Assembly (NCBI RefSeq): GCF_035969385.1
Contig: NZ_JAYKKJ010000001.1
Coordinates: forward strand, 62,001 to 126,000
From: SELP01 sp035969385
GTDB taxonomy: Bacteria > Pseudomonadota > Alphaproteobacteria > Rhodobacterales > Rhodobacteraceae
DNA: 64,000 nucleotides
Reading direction: 5' to 3'
Numbering within the stretch: position 1 is the first letter of the stretch; each line of letters opens with the position of its first letter. The position numbers and the translations under genes are program-made. The notes below the pieces were generated by a model. The model worked only from the letters and a program-made list of their open reading frames with translations. It was not told the DNA's origin and did not search any database. Below are positions 7,516-16,540 of the stretch, piece by piece.

Positions 7516-9438
7516 ATGAACCGTCCCGAACCGCACCGCCCCAGAACCAAGGCGCAGGCAAAGGCCCTCCGGGTGGACGCCCGGCCGTGGCTGTTCGGCG
7601 CGGGGGCGCTGCTTGGTCTGGCGCTGATCGCCGGTCAGGCCTTTGCCGCCGGGCACGAGGAGGTCACGGTCAGCCACGGCTACACCAACTTTGGCGACCT
7701 GAAATACCCCGCCGATTTCGCCCATCTCGACTATGTCAATCCGGACGCGCCGAAGGGCGGCGAGATCAGCATCTGGGCGCAGGGCACGTTCGACAGCTTC
7801 AACAACTTCGCCCGCGAAGGCGTGCCTGCATCCATGGCCACGATTGCGCAGGAATCGATCATGGTCGGCACGGCGGACGACCCCTATGGCGTCTACTGCT
7901 ACCTGTGCGAAACCATCGAATACCCCGAAAGCCGCGACTGGGTGATCTTCAACCTGCGTCAGGATGTGACATTCTCGGATGGCCGCCCGATGACGGCGGC
8001 GGATGTGGAGTTCACCTTCAACCTGTTCATGGAGCAGGGCATCGCGGAATACCGGAATGTCGTGTCCGGTTTCGTGTCCGAGGTTGAGGTTCTGGGCGAC
8101 TACCAGATCAAATTCACCTTTACCGAAGAAGCGCCGCGCCGCGATGTGATCAGTTTTGCCGGGGGCACGTCGGTGTTCTCCAAATCCTGGTTCGAGGAGC
8201 AGGGCATCCGGCTGGACGAGGCGGCCGATGCGCCTTTCCTCGGCACTGGGGCCTATATGTTGCAAGGCATGGATATTGGGCGGCAGCTGGTTTATGGCCG
8301 CAACCCCAATTTCTGGGGCGCGGATCATCCGATGAACGTCGGACAGAACAATTTCGACACGATCCGGGTTGAGTATTTTGCCGACGGCTCTGCCGCCTTC
8401 GAAGCCTTCAAGGTGGGCGAATATACCTTCCGCAATGAAAACTCCTCGCTACAATGGGCGACGGGCTATGACTTTCAGGCGCTGGAAAATGGCTGGGTGC
8501 AAAAGGTTGAGCTGCCAAATGGCAGTATCGGTCGGGCTCAGGCTTGGGTCTTCAATTTGGATCGGGAAGTCTGGCAAGATCCGAAAGTGCGCGAGGCGGT
8601 GCGTCTGATGTTCAATTTCGAATGGTCGAACGAGGCGCTGTTCTACGGCTTGTACGAACGCGTGAATTCCTTCTGGGAAAACAGCGATCTTGAGGCGACG
8701 GGCACCCCGTCAGATGCAGAAATTGCCCTGCTGAAGCCCTTGGTGGACGAGGGCCTATTGCCCGCCGAGATCCTGACGGCAGAGGCGGTCATGGCCCCGA
8801 CCTCGGGCTCCCGGTCGCTGGATCGGGGCAACCTGCGGGCGGCGTCCGACCTGCTGGACGCGGCAGGCTGGGTTGCTGGCGACGATGGGATGCGGTCCAA
8901 AGATGGCGTGTCGCTGGCCCTGACCATCCTTGCGTATAGCCCCGCCTTCGACCGCATAAACAATCCCTACATCGAAAATCTTCGCGCGCTGGGCATTGAT
9001 GCAAAACTTGAGAGAGTGGACACCGCCCAGTATGTCGAGCGAACCCGAAGTGGCGACTATGATTTCATTGGTCACGGCTATTCGATGTCTTTTGAACCCG
9101 GTGTCGGCCTAAGGCAACATTTCGGATCTGAAACAGCGGATGATTCCAGTCGCAACCTGCAACGTTTGCGCAGCCCGGCTGTAGATCGCCTGATTACCGC
9201 CGTGGTGGACTCCCAAACCCTTGAAGACCTGACAACCGCGACCCATGCGCTGGACCGCGTGCTGCGGCACGAAGGGTTCTGGGTGCCGCAATGGTTCAAG
9301 GATGTGCACACCGTCGCCTATTACGACATGTACCGGCATCCGGAAAATCTCCCCCCCTTCGCACTGGGCGAGATGTCCTTCTGGTGGTACGACGCCGAGG
9401 CCGCCGAACGGCTCCGGTCCGAAGGCGCCTTCCAGTAA
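7516..9438 (+). CDS. yejA: Extracellular solute-binding protein of a YejABEF-type peptide ABC transporter
   Basis: Periplasmic receptor of SBP family 5 (oligopeptide/microcin C-type importer). An N-terminal hydrophobic signal segment (WLFGAGALLGLALIAGQAFAA, in two parts) precedes a YejA-like mature domain with motifs such as GYTNFGDLKYP, LRQDVTFSDGRPMTAADV and LGTGAYML. The start at 7516 is supported by AGGAGA at 7505-7510; the in-frame codons back to 7444 are not needed. At 640 residues it matches YejA. The operon continues with yejB, yejE and yejF. The substrate is inferred as small peptides. Confidence 0.88.
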   Translation: MNRPEPHRPRTKAQAKALRVDARPWLFGAGALLGLALIAGQAFAAGHEEVTVSHGYTNFGDLKYPADFAHLDYVNPDAPKGGEISIWAQGTFDSFNNFAREGVPASMATIAQESIMVGTADDPYGVYCYLCETIEYPESRDWVIFNLRQDVTFSDGRPMTAADVEFTFNLFMEQGIAEYRNVVSGFVSEVEVLGDYQIKFTFTEEAPRRDVISFAGGTSVFSKSWFEEQGIRLDEAADAPFLGTGAYMLQGMDIGRQLVYGRNPNFWGADHPMNVGQNNFDTIRVEYFADGSAAFEAFKVGEYTFRNENSSLQWATGYDFQALENGWVQKVELPNGSIGRAQAWVFNLDREVWQDPKVREAVRLMFNFEWSNEALFYGLYERVNSFWENSDLEATGTPSDAEIALLKPLVDEGLLPAEILTAEAVMAPTSGSRSLDRGNLRAASDLLDAAGWVAGDDGMRSKDGVSLALTILAYSPAFDRINNPYIENLRALGIDAKLERVDTAQYVERTRSGDYDFIGHGYSMSFEPGVGLRQHFGSETADDSSRNLQRLRSPAVDRLITAVVDSQTLEDLTTATHALDRVLRHEGFWVPQWFKDVHTVAYYDMYRHPENLPPFALGEMSFWWYDAEAAERLRSEGAFQ

Positions 9439-9459
9439 AAACGAAAGGACGGGTTCGCC

Positions 9460-10614
9460 TTGGGCGCCTATATCCTGCGCAGACTGCTGCTCGTGATCCC
9501 CACACTGCTGGGGATCATGATAATCAACTTCACCCTGACCCAATTCGTGCCGGGCGGCCCGATCGAACAGATCATCGCCCGCATGGAAGGGTCCGGTGAT
9601 GCCTTTGAAACCATCTCGGGCAGCTCGGCCGAAATTGCCGAAACCGACACGGATTCAAGCTATGCCGGGGCCCGCGGGCTGCCCGAGGATTTCATCAAGG
9701 AACTGGAGGCGGAATTCGGGTTCGACAAGCCGCCGCTAGAGCGGTTCCTGTTGATGATGTGGAACTATATCCGCTTCGATTTCGGCGAAAGCTACTTCCG
9801 CAATATCAGCGTCGTGGACCTTGTTCTGGAAAAGATGCCGGTGTCGATCACCTTGGGCCTGTGGTCCACGCTGATTGCCTATCTCGTGTCGATCCCGCTC
9901 GGGATCAGGAAGGCGGTGCGCGACGGGTCGTCCTTTGACACATGGACCAGCGCCGCAATCATCGTGGGCTATGCGATCCCCGGATTCCTCTTCGCGATCC
10001 TGTTGATCGTGCTGTTCGCCGGGGGGAACTGTTACCGCTTTGGCTTTGGCGTGTCGGACTTCTTCCGGCAATACCTGCCGTGGCTTTACGACTGGAACCC
10101 GACTTGCCGCCAGACCTTCCCGCTGCGCGGGCTGACCAGCGCGAACTGGGAAGACCTCAGTGCCTGGGGCAAGGTAAAGGACTACCTCTGGCACATCACC
10201 TTGCCGGTGCTGGCCTCGACCATTTCGGCCTTTGCGACGCTGACGCTTCTGACCAAGAACAGCTTCCTCGACGAGATCAAGAAGCACTACGTCATGACCG
10301 CGCGGGCCAAGGGGCTGAACGAACGGCGGGTGCTGTATGGCCATGTGTTCCGCAACGCCATGCTGATCGTCATCTCGGGCTTTCCGGCACTGTTCATCGG
10401 GGTGTTCTTCGGCGGGTCGCTGATCATTGAAACCCTGTTCAGCCTTGACGGGTTGGGCCGACTTGGCTTCGAGGCGGCGGTTGCCCGCGATTACCCGGTG
10501 GTCTTTGGAACGCTCTTTGCCTTTTCGCTGATGGGTCTGATCGTGGGGATCATCACCGACATTACGTATATCTTCATCGATCCCCGGATCGATTTCGAAA
10601 GCAGAGAGGGCTGA
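9460..10614 (+). CDS. yejB: Peptide ABC transporter permease, YejB type
   Basis: Inner-membrane permease with an N-terminal helix (ILRRLLLVIPTLLGIMIINF) and the DppB-like EAA loop region HYVMTARAKGLNERRVLYGHVFRNA, which contacts the ATPase. A long periplasmic segment around residues 45-90 and the inserted CYRFGFGVSDFF...CRQTFPLRG stretch are typical of YejB relative to DppB. The start is TTG at 9460, preceded by GAAAGGA about ten bases upstream. It lies 21 bp after yejA and 4 bp before yejE. Confidence 0.9.
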   Translation: MGAYILRRLLLVIPTLLGIMIINFTLTQFVPGGPIEQIIARMEGSGDAFETISGSSAEIAETDTDSSYAGARGLPEDFIKELEAEFGFDKPPLERFLLMMWNYIRFDFGESYFRNISVVDLVLEKMPVSITLGLWSTLIAYLVSIPLGIRKAVRDGSSFDTWTSAAIIVGYAIPGFLFAILLIVLFAGGNCYRFGFGVSDFFRQYLPWLYDWNPTCRQTFPLRGLTSANWEDLSAWGKVKDYLWHITLPVLASTISAFATLTLLTKNSFLDEIKKHYVMTARAKGLNERRVLYGHVFRNAMLIVISGFPALFIGVFFGGSLIIETLFSLDGLGRLGFEAAVARDYPVVFGTLFAFSLMGLIVGIITDITYIFIDPRIDFESREG

Positions 10615-10618
10615 CCGG

Positions 10619-11725
10619 ATGCGCCTGTCCCCCCTCAACCAGCGCCGCTGGCGCAATTTCCGCAAGAACCGGCGGGCCTATTGGTCGCTGGTCATCTTTT
10701 CCGTGCTTTTCGTCCTCAGCCTCTTTGCCGAGTTTTTGGCCAATGACAAACCGATCCTCGTCAGCTACCGGGGCGAGGTGCGGATGCCGATCTTCAGCTT
10801 CTATTCAGAGCGGGATTTCGGCGGCGATTTCGCGACCGAGGCGACCTACCGCTATCCAGAGGTCGAATGCCTGATCGTCACCGGCGGGCTGGAAGAATGT
10901 TTCGACGACCCCGAGGCGCTGGTCGAAGCCGCCGCGGCGGGCGCGGTCGAGATCGAAGGGTTCGAACGGGGTTGGGTGCTCTGGCCGCCGATCCGGTATT
11001 CCTATGACACGATCGTCGATATCCCCGGCGTCGCGCCCTCGCCGCCGTCGGACACCAACTGGCTGGGCACCGACGATACGAAACGGGACGTGGTCGCGCG
11101 CGTTATCTATGGGTTCCGCCTGTCGGTCTTGTTCGCGCTTATCGTGGTCACCCTGTCGTCCATCGTGGGGATCATCGCGGGGGCGGTGCAGGGCTTTTTC
11201 GGGGGCTGGACCGACCTGTTGTTCCAGCGCTTTATCGAGATCTGGACCGGGGTTCCGTCCCTCTATGTCATCATCATCCTTTTTGCGATCCTTGGACGAA
11301 GTTTCTGGCTGCTGGTCTTTGTGACGGTGATCTTCGGCTGGCCCGCCCTGACCGGCGTGGTCCGGGCCGAATTCCTGCGGGCGCGGAATTTCGAATATGT
11401 GCGGGCAGCGCGGGCGCTTGGGGTCGGCAATTGGACGATCATGTTCCGGCACGTCCTGCCCAACGCAATGGTGGCGACCGTGACAATGCTGCCCTTCCTT
11501 GTGACCGGGGCCATCGGCACGCTCGCCAGTCTTGATTTCCTTGGCTATGGGCTGCCGTCCTCTTCCCCCAGCCTTGGGGAACTGACCCGGCAGGCGAAAC
11601 AGAACCTTCAGGCCCCCTGGCTCGGGTTCACGGCTTTCTTCACCTTCGCGATCCTGCTGTCGCTTCTGGTGTTCATCTTCGAAGGCGTCCGCGATGCCTT
11701 TGACCCGCGAAAGACTTTCAAATGA
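10619..11725 (+). CDS. yejE: Peptide ABC transporter permease, YejE type
   Basis: Second permease of the importer, DppC-like. An N-terminal cytoplasmic stretch and first helix (SLVIFSVLFVLSLFAEFLA) precede a large periplasmic region characteristic of YejE (residues about 40-150), then five further helices and the EAA loop ARNFEYVRAARALGVGNWTI. Length is 368 residues. Its end overlaps the start of the ATPase gene by 4 bp (ATGA), so the two are translationally coupled. Confidence 0.9.
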   Translation: MRLSPLNQRRWRNFRKNRRAYWSLVIFSVLFVLSLFAEFLANDKPILVSYRGEVRMPIFSFYSERDFGGDFATEATYRYPEVECLIVTGGLEECFDDPEALVEAAAAGAVEIEGFERGWVLWPPIRYSYDTIVDIPGVAPSPPSDTNWLGTDDTKRDVVARVIYGFRLSVLFALIVVTLSSIVGIIAGAVQGFFGGWTDLLFQRFIEIWTGVPSLYVIIILFAILGRSFWLLVFVTVIFGWPALTGVVRAEFLRARNFEYVRAARALGVGNWTIMFRHVLPNAMVATVTMLPFLVTGAIGTLASLDFLGYGLPSSSPSLGELTRQAKQNLQAPWLGFTAFFTFAILLSLLVFIFEGVRDAFDPRKTFK

Positions 11726-13572
11726 GCGCGGTTCTGAACGTGTCCAACCTGAACGTGACCTTCCGGCAGGACGGGCAGGTGACCGATGCGGTGCGCGACG
11801 TGTCCTTTACCGTGGGCAAGGGTGAAACAGTCGCGCTGGTGGGCGAAAGCGGGTCGGGCAAATCCGTCACTGCCCTGTCCACCGTGCAGCTTCTGGGCGA
11901 CAGCGCAGAGGTGTCGGGATCGGTGACCTATGCGGGGACCCAGATGATCGGCGCGTCGGATGCGGACCTGCGCCGGGTCCGGGGCAATGACATCAGTTTC
12001 ATCTTTCAGGAGCCGATGACCTCGCTCAATCCGCTGCACACCATCGAAAAGCAGTTGCGCGAAAGCATCGAGCTGCATCAGGGCACTAGCCTCGGTCGCA
12101 GGTCTAGGGCGAGGATCGCAAGACCGAATGCGTGGTCACCAGAGCGTGGCGCCTACATTTTTGGAGCGCTTTCTGTCTTCATCCCAACTATTGCACTTTT
12201 GTCAGGGCTGGAGACTCGATTTGGGGGGTTCCTCCTCATTTGGGCTCTGGGATTTGTTGTTTGTGCTTCGCTAGGTTGGTTCCTCGGCAAGAGGTGGAAG
12301 AGTAAGGGCAGCGTAACTGCGCTTGATCGGTCCAAATTGCGGCAAAGAGATCCTGTTGGTGTCAAAGTTATCGAACTTCTTGAACAGGTCGGTATCCGTG
12401 AACCGGAAAAGCGCCTGTCCTCCTACCCACACCAGTTGTCCGGCGGGCAGCGGCAGCGGGTGATGATCGCCATGGCGCTGGCCAACCAGCCCGAGCTGCT
12501 GATCGCGGACGAACCGACCACGGCGCTGGACGTCACCATTCAAGCGCAGATCCTTGAACTTCTGGCGGACCTGAAGGCCAAGGCGGGGATGAGTCTTTTG
12601 TTCATCACCCACGACCTGACCATCGTCCGCAAGATCGCCGACCGCGTCTGCGTGATGAAGGACGGGCAGATTGTCGAACAGGGACCAACGGCCGAGATTT
12701 TCGCGAACCCGCAGCACCCCTACACCCGCATGCTGCTGGCCGCTGAAAGCGCGGGTGAACCCGCCCCGGTGCCCGACGGGGCCGAGGTCGTGGCCGAAAC
12801 CGAAGACCTGAAGATCTGGTTCCCGATCCACCGGGGCCTGCTGAAACGCACGGCGGGCTATATCAAGGCGGTGAACGCGGCCAGCCTGTCGGTTCGGGCC
12901 GGCGAAACCGTGGGGATCGTGGGCGAAAGCGGGTCGGGCAAGACGACTTTGGCGCTGGCGATCATGCGGCTGATCCGGTCCGAGGGGCGGATCGCCTTTC
13001 TTGGCCAGTCGCTGGAGGGGCGGAACCAGAAACAGATGCGCCTCCTGCGCCGGGATATGCAGATTGTGTTCCAGGATCCGTTCGGAAGCCTGTCGCCGCG
13101 CATGACCGTGTCCGAAATCATCGCCGAGGGGCTGGGCATCCACGGGGTCGACAGCACCCGCAGCCACGACGATCTTGTGGTCGAGGTAATGCGCGAAGTC
13201 GGGCTTGATCCCGAATTGCGCGACCGCTACCCGCACGAGTTTTCTGGCGGGCAGCGGCAGCGGATCGCCATTGCGCGCGCGATGATCCTGCGGCCCCGCC
13301 TTCTGGTTCTGGACGAACCGACCAGTGCGCTGGACATGACCGTGCAGGTGCAGATCGTGGAACTGCTGCGCGAGTTGCAGCGCAAGCACCGGCTCGCCTA
13401 TCTGTTCATCAGCCACGACCTCAAGGTGGTCCGGGCCCTGTCGCACAAGGTCATGGTGATGCGGGCGGGCGATGTGGTGGAAGCCGGTCCGGTCCAGCAA
13501 GTCTTCGACGACCCGCAGTCGGATTACACCAAGGCGCTGATGGCCGCGGCCTTCGAGGGCCGCGTCGCCTGA
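11722..13572 (+). CDS. yejF: Peptide ABC transporter ATPase, YejF type, with a membrane-like insertion in its first nucleotide-binding domain
   Basis: Fused double ATPase that powers the YejABEF importer. NBD1 has Walker A GESGSGKS (41-48), Q-loop Q96, signature LSGGQ (239-243) and Walker B LLIADEP; NBD2 repeats GESGSGKT, FSGGQRQ and LLVLDEP. The family is usually about 530-540 residues; this protein has 616. The surplus sits between the Q-loop and signature of NBD1 (residues about 122-213) and contains two strongly hydrophobic stretches. Base composition there drops visibly compared with the flanks, and the frame is kept open. All catalytic motifs survive, so activity is possible but not assured. 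Confidence 0.85.
   Translation: MSAVLNVSNLNVTFRQDGQVTDAVRDVSFTVGKGETVALVGESGSGKSVTALSTVQLLGDSAEVSGSVTYAGTQMIGASDADLRRVRGNDISFIFQEPMTSLNPLHTIEKQLRESIELHQGTSLGRRSRARIARPNAWSPERGAYIFGALSVFIPTIALLSGLETRFGGFLLIWALGFVVCASLGWFLGKRWKSKGSVTALDRSKLRQRDPVGVKVIELLEQVGIREPEKRLSSYPHQLSGGQRQRVMIAMALANQPELLIADEPTTALDVTIQAQILELLADLKAKAGMSLLFITHDLTIVRKIADRVCVMKDGQIVEQGPTAEIFANPQHPYTRMLLAAESAGEPAPVPDGAEVVAETEDLKIWFPIHRGLLKRTAGYIKAVNAASLSVRAGETVGIVGESGSGKTTLALAIMRLIRSEGRIAFLGQSLEGRNQKQMRLLRRDMQIVFQDPFGSLSPRMTVSEIIAEGLGIHGVDSTRSHDDLVVEVMREVGLDPELRDRYPHEFSGGQRQRIAIARAMILRPRLLVLDEPTSALDMTVQVQIVELLRELQRKHRLAYLFISHDLKVVRALSHKVMVMRAGDVVEAGPVQQVFDDPQSDYTKALMAAAFEGRVA
12085..12360 (+). other. In-frame AT-richer insertion encoding two hydrophobic helices inside yejF
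   Basis: Residues about 122-213 of the ATPase have no counterpart in the YejF pattern expected from ELHQG directly to VIELLEQVGI. The segment encodes a basic lead (GRRSRARIARPNAW), hydrophobic stretches at about 145-163 and 167-189, then a basic tail (GKRWKSKG). The DNA uses many codons such as TTT, GTT and CTT that are rare in the flanking text. No target-site duplication or terminal inverted repeat was found; a short GGTCT...AGACC pair lies near 12098-12125. The exact borders are inferred. Confidence 0.65.
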
Positions 13573-13575
13573 ACC

Positions 13576-15030
13576 TTAGTCCGTTCCAATCATGAAACAG
13601 GTCATGCCGCGCGCCTGAAGCCTGCGACAGGCCAGATCGGCAGTTTCCCGGGTCAGCCCCATGAAATTGGCGTCGAACCCGCCCGACCGCTGAACCACAC
13701 GGCGCAGCGACCCGTCCAGCGTCGCCATCTCGTTCAAGGCGACCCGCAGCAAGATCCGTTCCGCCTCGTAGCGGGAACTGTAGCGGCCAACGTTGATCCC
13801 CCAGTGGCGCCCGCCAGATGTGGACACGCGGGTTACGACCTCGGGCTGGGGCGGAGCCTCTGGCGCGGCGACCTGGCTGGCGGCCATGACAACCTCCGGC
13901 CGGGCGCGGGGGGTCACACCCACTTCGGTCGGGGCAAGGTCGGACGGCGGTGGCGCGACGGCGGCGGTCTGCACCACCTCGGCCAGCGCTTCGGCGATCA
14001 CATCCGCCTCGGCCACCAGAAGCTCCGGCGGCGGCGCGGCGGGCTCGGGCGTTGGCCGGGCAACAGGGCGCAGCGATGCGGTGACCTGACCGGTTACGCG
14101 GATCGTCTTGCCCGCGACCCCCTGTTCGCCGTCATTCGACCCGACCACGATTTCGGCCGAAGGGTTGCCCATCGGCCCCATCGTCGGGGCGCGGAACCGC
14201 GCGTTCGCCGGGGCGCGGGCAAATCCCATGTCCAGAAGTTCGGCTACCCGCGCGTTCCGGGCGGCAGTGGACGACCCGCCGAACATGGTCGCGATGATCC
14301 GCACGTTCCGGCGTTCGGCCGAGGCGACAAGGTTGAACCCTGCGGCATTGGTATAGCCGGTCTTGATCCCATCCGCCCCTTCATAGGCGTCAAGAAACCG
14401 GCGGTTGGTGTTGTTCACCGTGGCCATTCCCGCATCCGCCGACCGGCGCGAGAAGATGTTGTAATACTGCGGGTAGTCATAGATCACATGCCGCCCAAGG
14501 ATCGTCATGTCGCGGGCGGTGGACAGGTGGCCATTTTCGGTCAGCCCGTTGGCATTGCGGAAGGTCGTACGGGTCATGCCCATCGCCTCGGCGGTGCGGT
14601 TCATCCGGCGGGCAAAGGCGGCCTCGGACCCTTCGATGGCAATCCCGATGGCCGTGGCCGCGTCATTGGCGGATTTCACGGCCGCCGCGCGGATCAGGTA
14701 ACGCAGGCGGATCTGCTGTCCCGCCCGCAGGCCCAGCTTTGACGGTGGTTCGGCGGCGGCGGCGGCGGTCACGGTTACAAGGGTATCAAGGCTGATCTCG
14801 CCCCGCTCCACGGCCTGAAAGGCGATGTACAGGGTCATCATCTTGGTCAAAGACGCGGGATGCAGGCGGGTGTCGGCATTTCGGGAATGCAGAACCTCTC
14901 CGGTCCGCGCATCCATGACCAGCGCGGCATAGGGCGCCGCCGCCACGGAAAACGGGGTAATGACCGCAAGGAATACCCATACGATAAGGAATAGCCCTGC
15001 CCGGGCTGCCTGTCCCAAACGACTTGCCAC
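13576..15030 (-). CDS. dacA: D-alanyl-D-alanine carboxypeptidase with C-terminal SPOR domain
   Basis: Low-molecular-mass penicillin-binding protein (PBP5/6-like) that trims peptidoglycan stem peptides in the periplasm. After a signal sequence (residues 11-32) it shows SLTK (60-63), SAN in AVKSANDAATA (about 122) and KTG in DGIKTGYTN. A proline/alanine-rich linker (about 325-395) leads to a C-terminal SPOR-like domain (GRHWGINVGRYSSRYEAERIL onward), which would bind denuded glycan at the division site. The start is GTG at 15030. Its stop is 3 bp from the end of yejF on the other strand. The symbol is generic. Confidence 0.88.
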   Translation of the reverse strand: MASRLGQAARAGLFLIVWVFLAVITPFSVAAAPYAALVMDARTGEVLHSRNADTRLHPASLTKMMTLYIAFQAVERGEISLDTLVTVTAAAAAEPPSKLGLRAGQQIRLRYLIRAAAVKSANDAATAIGIAIEGSEAAFARRMNRTAEAMGMTRTTFRNANGLTENGHLSTARDMTILGRHVIYDYPQYYNIFSRRSADAGMATVNNTNRRFLDAYEGADGIKTGYTNAAGFNLVASAERRNVRIIATMFGGSSTAARNARVAELLDMGFARAPANARFRAPTMGPMGNPSAEIVVGSNDGEQGVAGKTIRVTGQVTASLRPVARPTPEPAAPPPELLVAEADVIAEALAEVVQTAAVAPPPSDLAPTEVGVTPRARPEVVMAASQVAAPEAPPQPEVVTRVSTSGGRHWGINVGRYSSRYEAERILLRVALNEMATLDGSLRRVVQRSGGFDANFMGLTRETADLACRRLQARGMTCFMIGTD

Positions 15031-15134
15031 GTCGCTGCCTCTTCTTCTGCCTCAGGGCCCGCTTCTTTGGCGGTGCCTTTTGATTTGCGGCTAGCCTAGC
15101 AGAAAGACAGCGATGAGAAAACCGTCTATTTTCA

Positions 15135-15734
15135 ATGGGTTTTTGTCTGTTCGTAGAGGGGTCCATCTACATCTTGGGGGAGGCGGAAGCAGACATTCAA
15201 GATGCTGATCCCCGCATCATCCCCCGCGATCAGCTGGCCTCGGTGCAGGCGATCTCCAACGCGGCGGGCCAGCGGGCGACCCGGCGGCGTTACCGGCCCT
15301 TCGGCGAGATCTCCTGGGAGGTGATCGAGCAGGTCACCGCCGACGAGGCCCACGGCTTCATCGGGGAACGCTACGACGAAGGCGCAGGCCTCCAATACCT
15401 CAACGCCCGCTACTACGACCCCGAACTGGGTGTTCGGCGAGGAAACGCCCCACTGGGGCCTTTCCTGCCCGCCTCACTCCTGCAACCCGACTGGTTCGAG
15501 GTCACAAAGGCAGGCGTCGGGACGAACAGGTATGCGTACTCGGGGAACGATCCGTTGAATGCGCGGGATCCGGGCGGGAATGAAAGCATAGCGGAGCCCT
15601 ACCGTGAAATCAGTAGATTTTTTGGGATATCGGGATGGTTGAATCCCGGAATAGCCGTCATGAAAACTACGGTATTGGTCGAGGAACTGCATTTCGCTAG
15701 AAACTCTCAGAATTCCCCCTCCCCTTCCTGCTAA
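15135..15734 (+). pseudogene. Remnant of an Rhs-repeat protein: core end plus variable tip
   Basis: Rhs proteins are large secreted polymorphic toxins of a thousand residues or more. Only the end of the conserved core survives here: DQLASVQAISNAAGQRAT, YRPFGE, GERYDEGAGLQYLNARYYDPELG, QPDWFEVTKAGVGTNRYAYS and GNDPLNARDPGGNE. The first 25 or so residues are not Rhs-like, so the 5' part is deleted. Between YDPELG and LQPDWFEV, where a few residues are expected, 15 extra residues intervene, encoded around an imperfect palindrome at 15441-15465. After the core comes a short low-GC tip of about 50 residues, too short for most toxin domains. It is probably nonfunctional. Confidence 0.75.
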
Positions 15735-15838
15735 TAGCCTGGAGGCAACAAACGAACAGCGACAACCTGAACGACGAGGTTGGTTAAAAGAATGGTTGAG
15801 GTAAGGACTAGTCGGCAAGAAGATTAGGAGTAGTCAAA

Positions 15839-16372
15839 ATGAAATGGACTGGCATACTTGGATCACTTTCCCTTTTTCTACTTATGGCAAAGTGTATCAA
15901 CCCATATCACGAGAGAACGTTTGAGCCAAGTTATCTTGGCGGAGGTAGTATTGGGTATTCACTATGGTTCAGCGAGACAATCGTTCTGTCTGATCGTTTC
16001 CTTTTCGATCGAGTCGAGATCGGATCACCATTCAATTTAGAAGTGCTGATGTTGGACAACGGTGTTGGACGAAGTGAGATCAGAAGGATCGATATCAAGT
16101 TCTTAGATCAATATGGAGCAGTCATAACGGTTCTATCTTGGGAAACGTCTATGAATTCAACTAATGTCGCGCATCAAACCCATCCATACCCGGATGAGCG
16201 CTTCTATTTCGAAGGATTTGAAATGCCTGAAGATCCTGTCCGGATTGAACTTGAGCTGCACTCGTGCTCCGGGGAAGCGACCTGTGAGCCGATGAGCCAA
16301 GAGTTCGAGATATCGATTGTCGAGAGACGATATTTTGGTAGTTTTATCCTAGAGCGTTTGATGAGTGTGTGA
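15839..16372 (+). CDS. Orphan AT-rich gene behind the Rhs remnant; candidate immunity protein
   Basis: A 177-residue protein with a hydrophobic N-terminus (about residues 4-17) and a cysteine at 19; the residue before it is Lys, so this is not a good lipobox. The remainder is rich in predicted strand, with acidic patches and a short Cys pair (SCSGEATC). AGGAG lies ten bases before the ATG. GC content is clearly lower than in the flanking core genes, indicating transfer. Its position immediately after an Rhs variable tip is where immunity genes normally sit; this is the only ground for that suggestion, and no family was recognised. Confidence 0.6.
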   Translation: MKWTGILGSLSLFLLMAKCINPYHERTFEPSYLGGGSIGYSLWFSETIVLSDRFLFDRVEIGSPFNLEVLMLDNGVGRSEIRRIDIKFLDQYGAVITVLSWETSMNSTNVAHQTHPYPDERFYFEGFEMPEDPVRIELELHSCSGEATCEPMSQEFEISIVERRYFGSFILERLMSV

Positions 16373-16408
16373 AAGCAGGTTGATGAAATTACTAGAAAGT
16401 CGATAGAG

Positions 16409-16540
16409 GTGACTTTTGGCAATCCCCGCTCCGGCGTGACCCTGCTCGAGTTCCTTGTCGCCCTTGCCATCATTGCGATGATCACGGCTTTCGGCGGCTA
16501 CGCGCATGGAGATTTTTGCAGTATGGAGTGCTGGAAATGA
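16409..16540 (+). pseudogene. Pseudopilin 5'-fragment, copy 1 (GspG-like)
   Basis: A GTG-initiated 43-codon frame encodes a short leader ending in Gly, then VTLLEFLVALAIIAMITA, the prepilin-peptidase cleavage and methylation segment of type II pseudopilins (Glu at +5 present). It stops shortly after the helix, so no pilin globular domain exists. The stop overlaps the ATG of the next gene (ATGA at 16537-16540), so translation may be coupled. It is too short for most gene finders. Confidence 0.65.
16432..16497 (+). repeat. Pseudopilin-derived direct repeat, copy 1
   Basis: Pairs with 17045-17107. The two copies agree at about 84 percent over 63 bases by eye, including the stretch GCGATGATCACGGC without mismatch; most differences are conservative at protein level. 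A weaker match extends upstream (GAAAGTC...AGAGG versus GAAAGTC...AGGAAG). GC is higher than in the cassettes between the copies. Confidence 0.7.

Noticed and set aside
12271..13500. 409-codon open frame antisense to yejF
   Set aside because: Shadow of the ATPase gene; rich in His, Asp and Gln with no recognisable fold.
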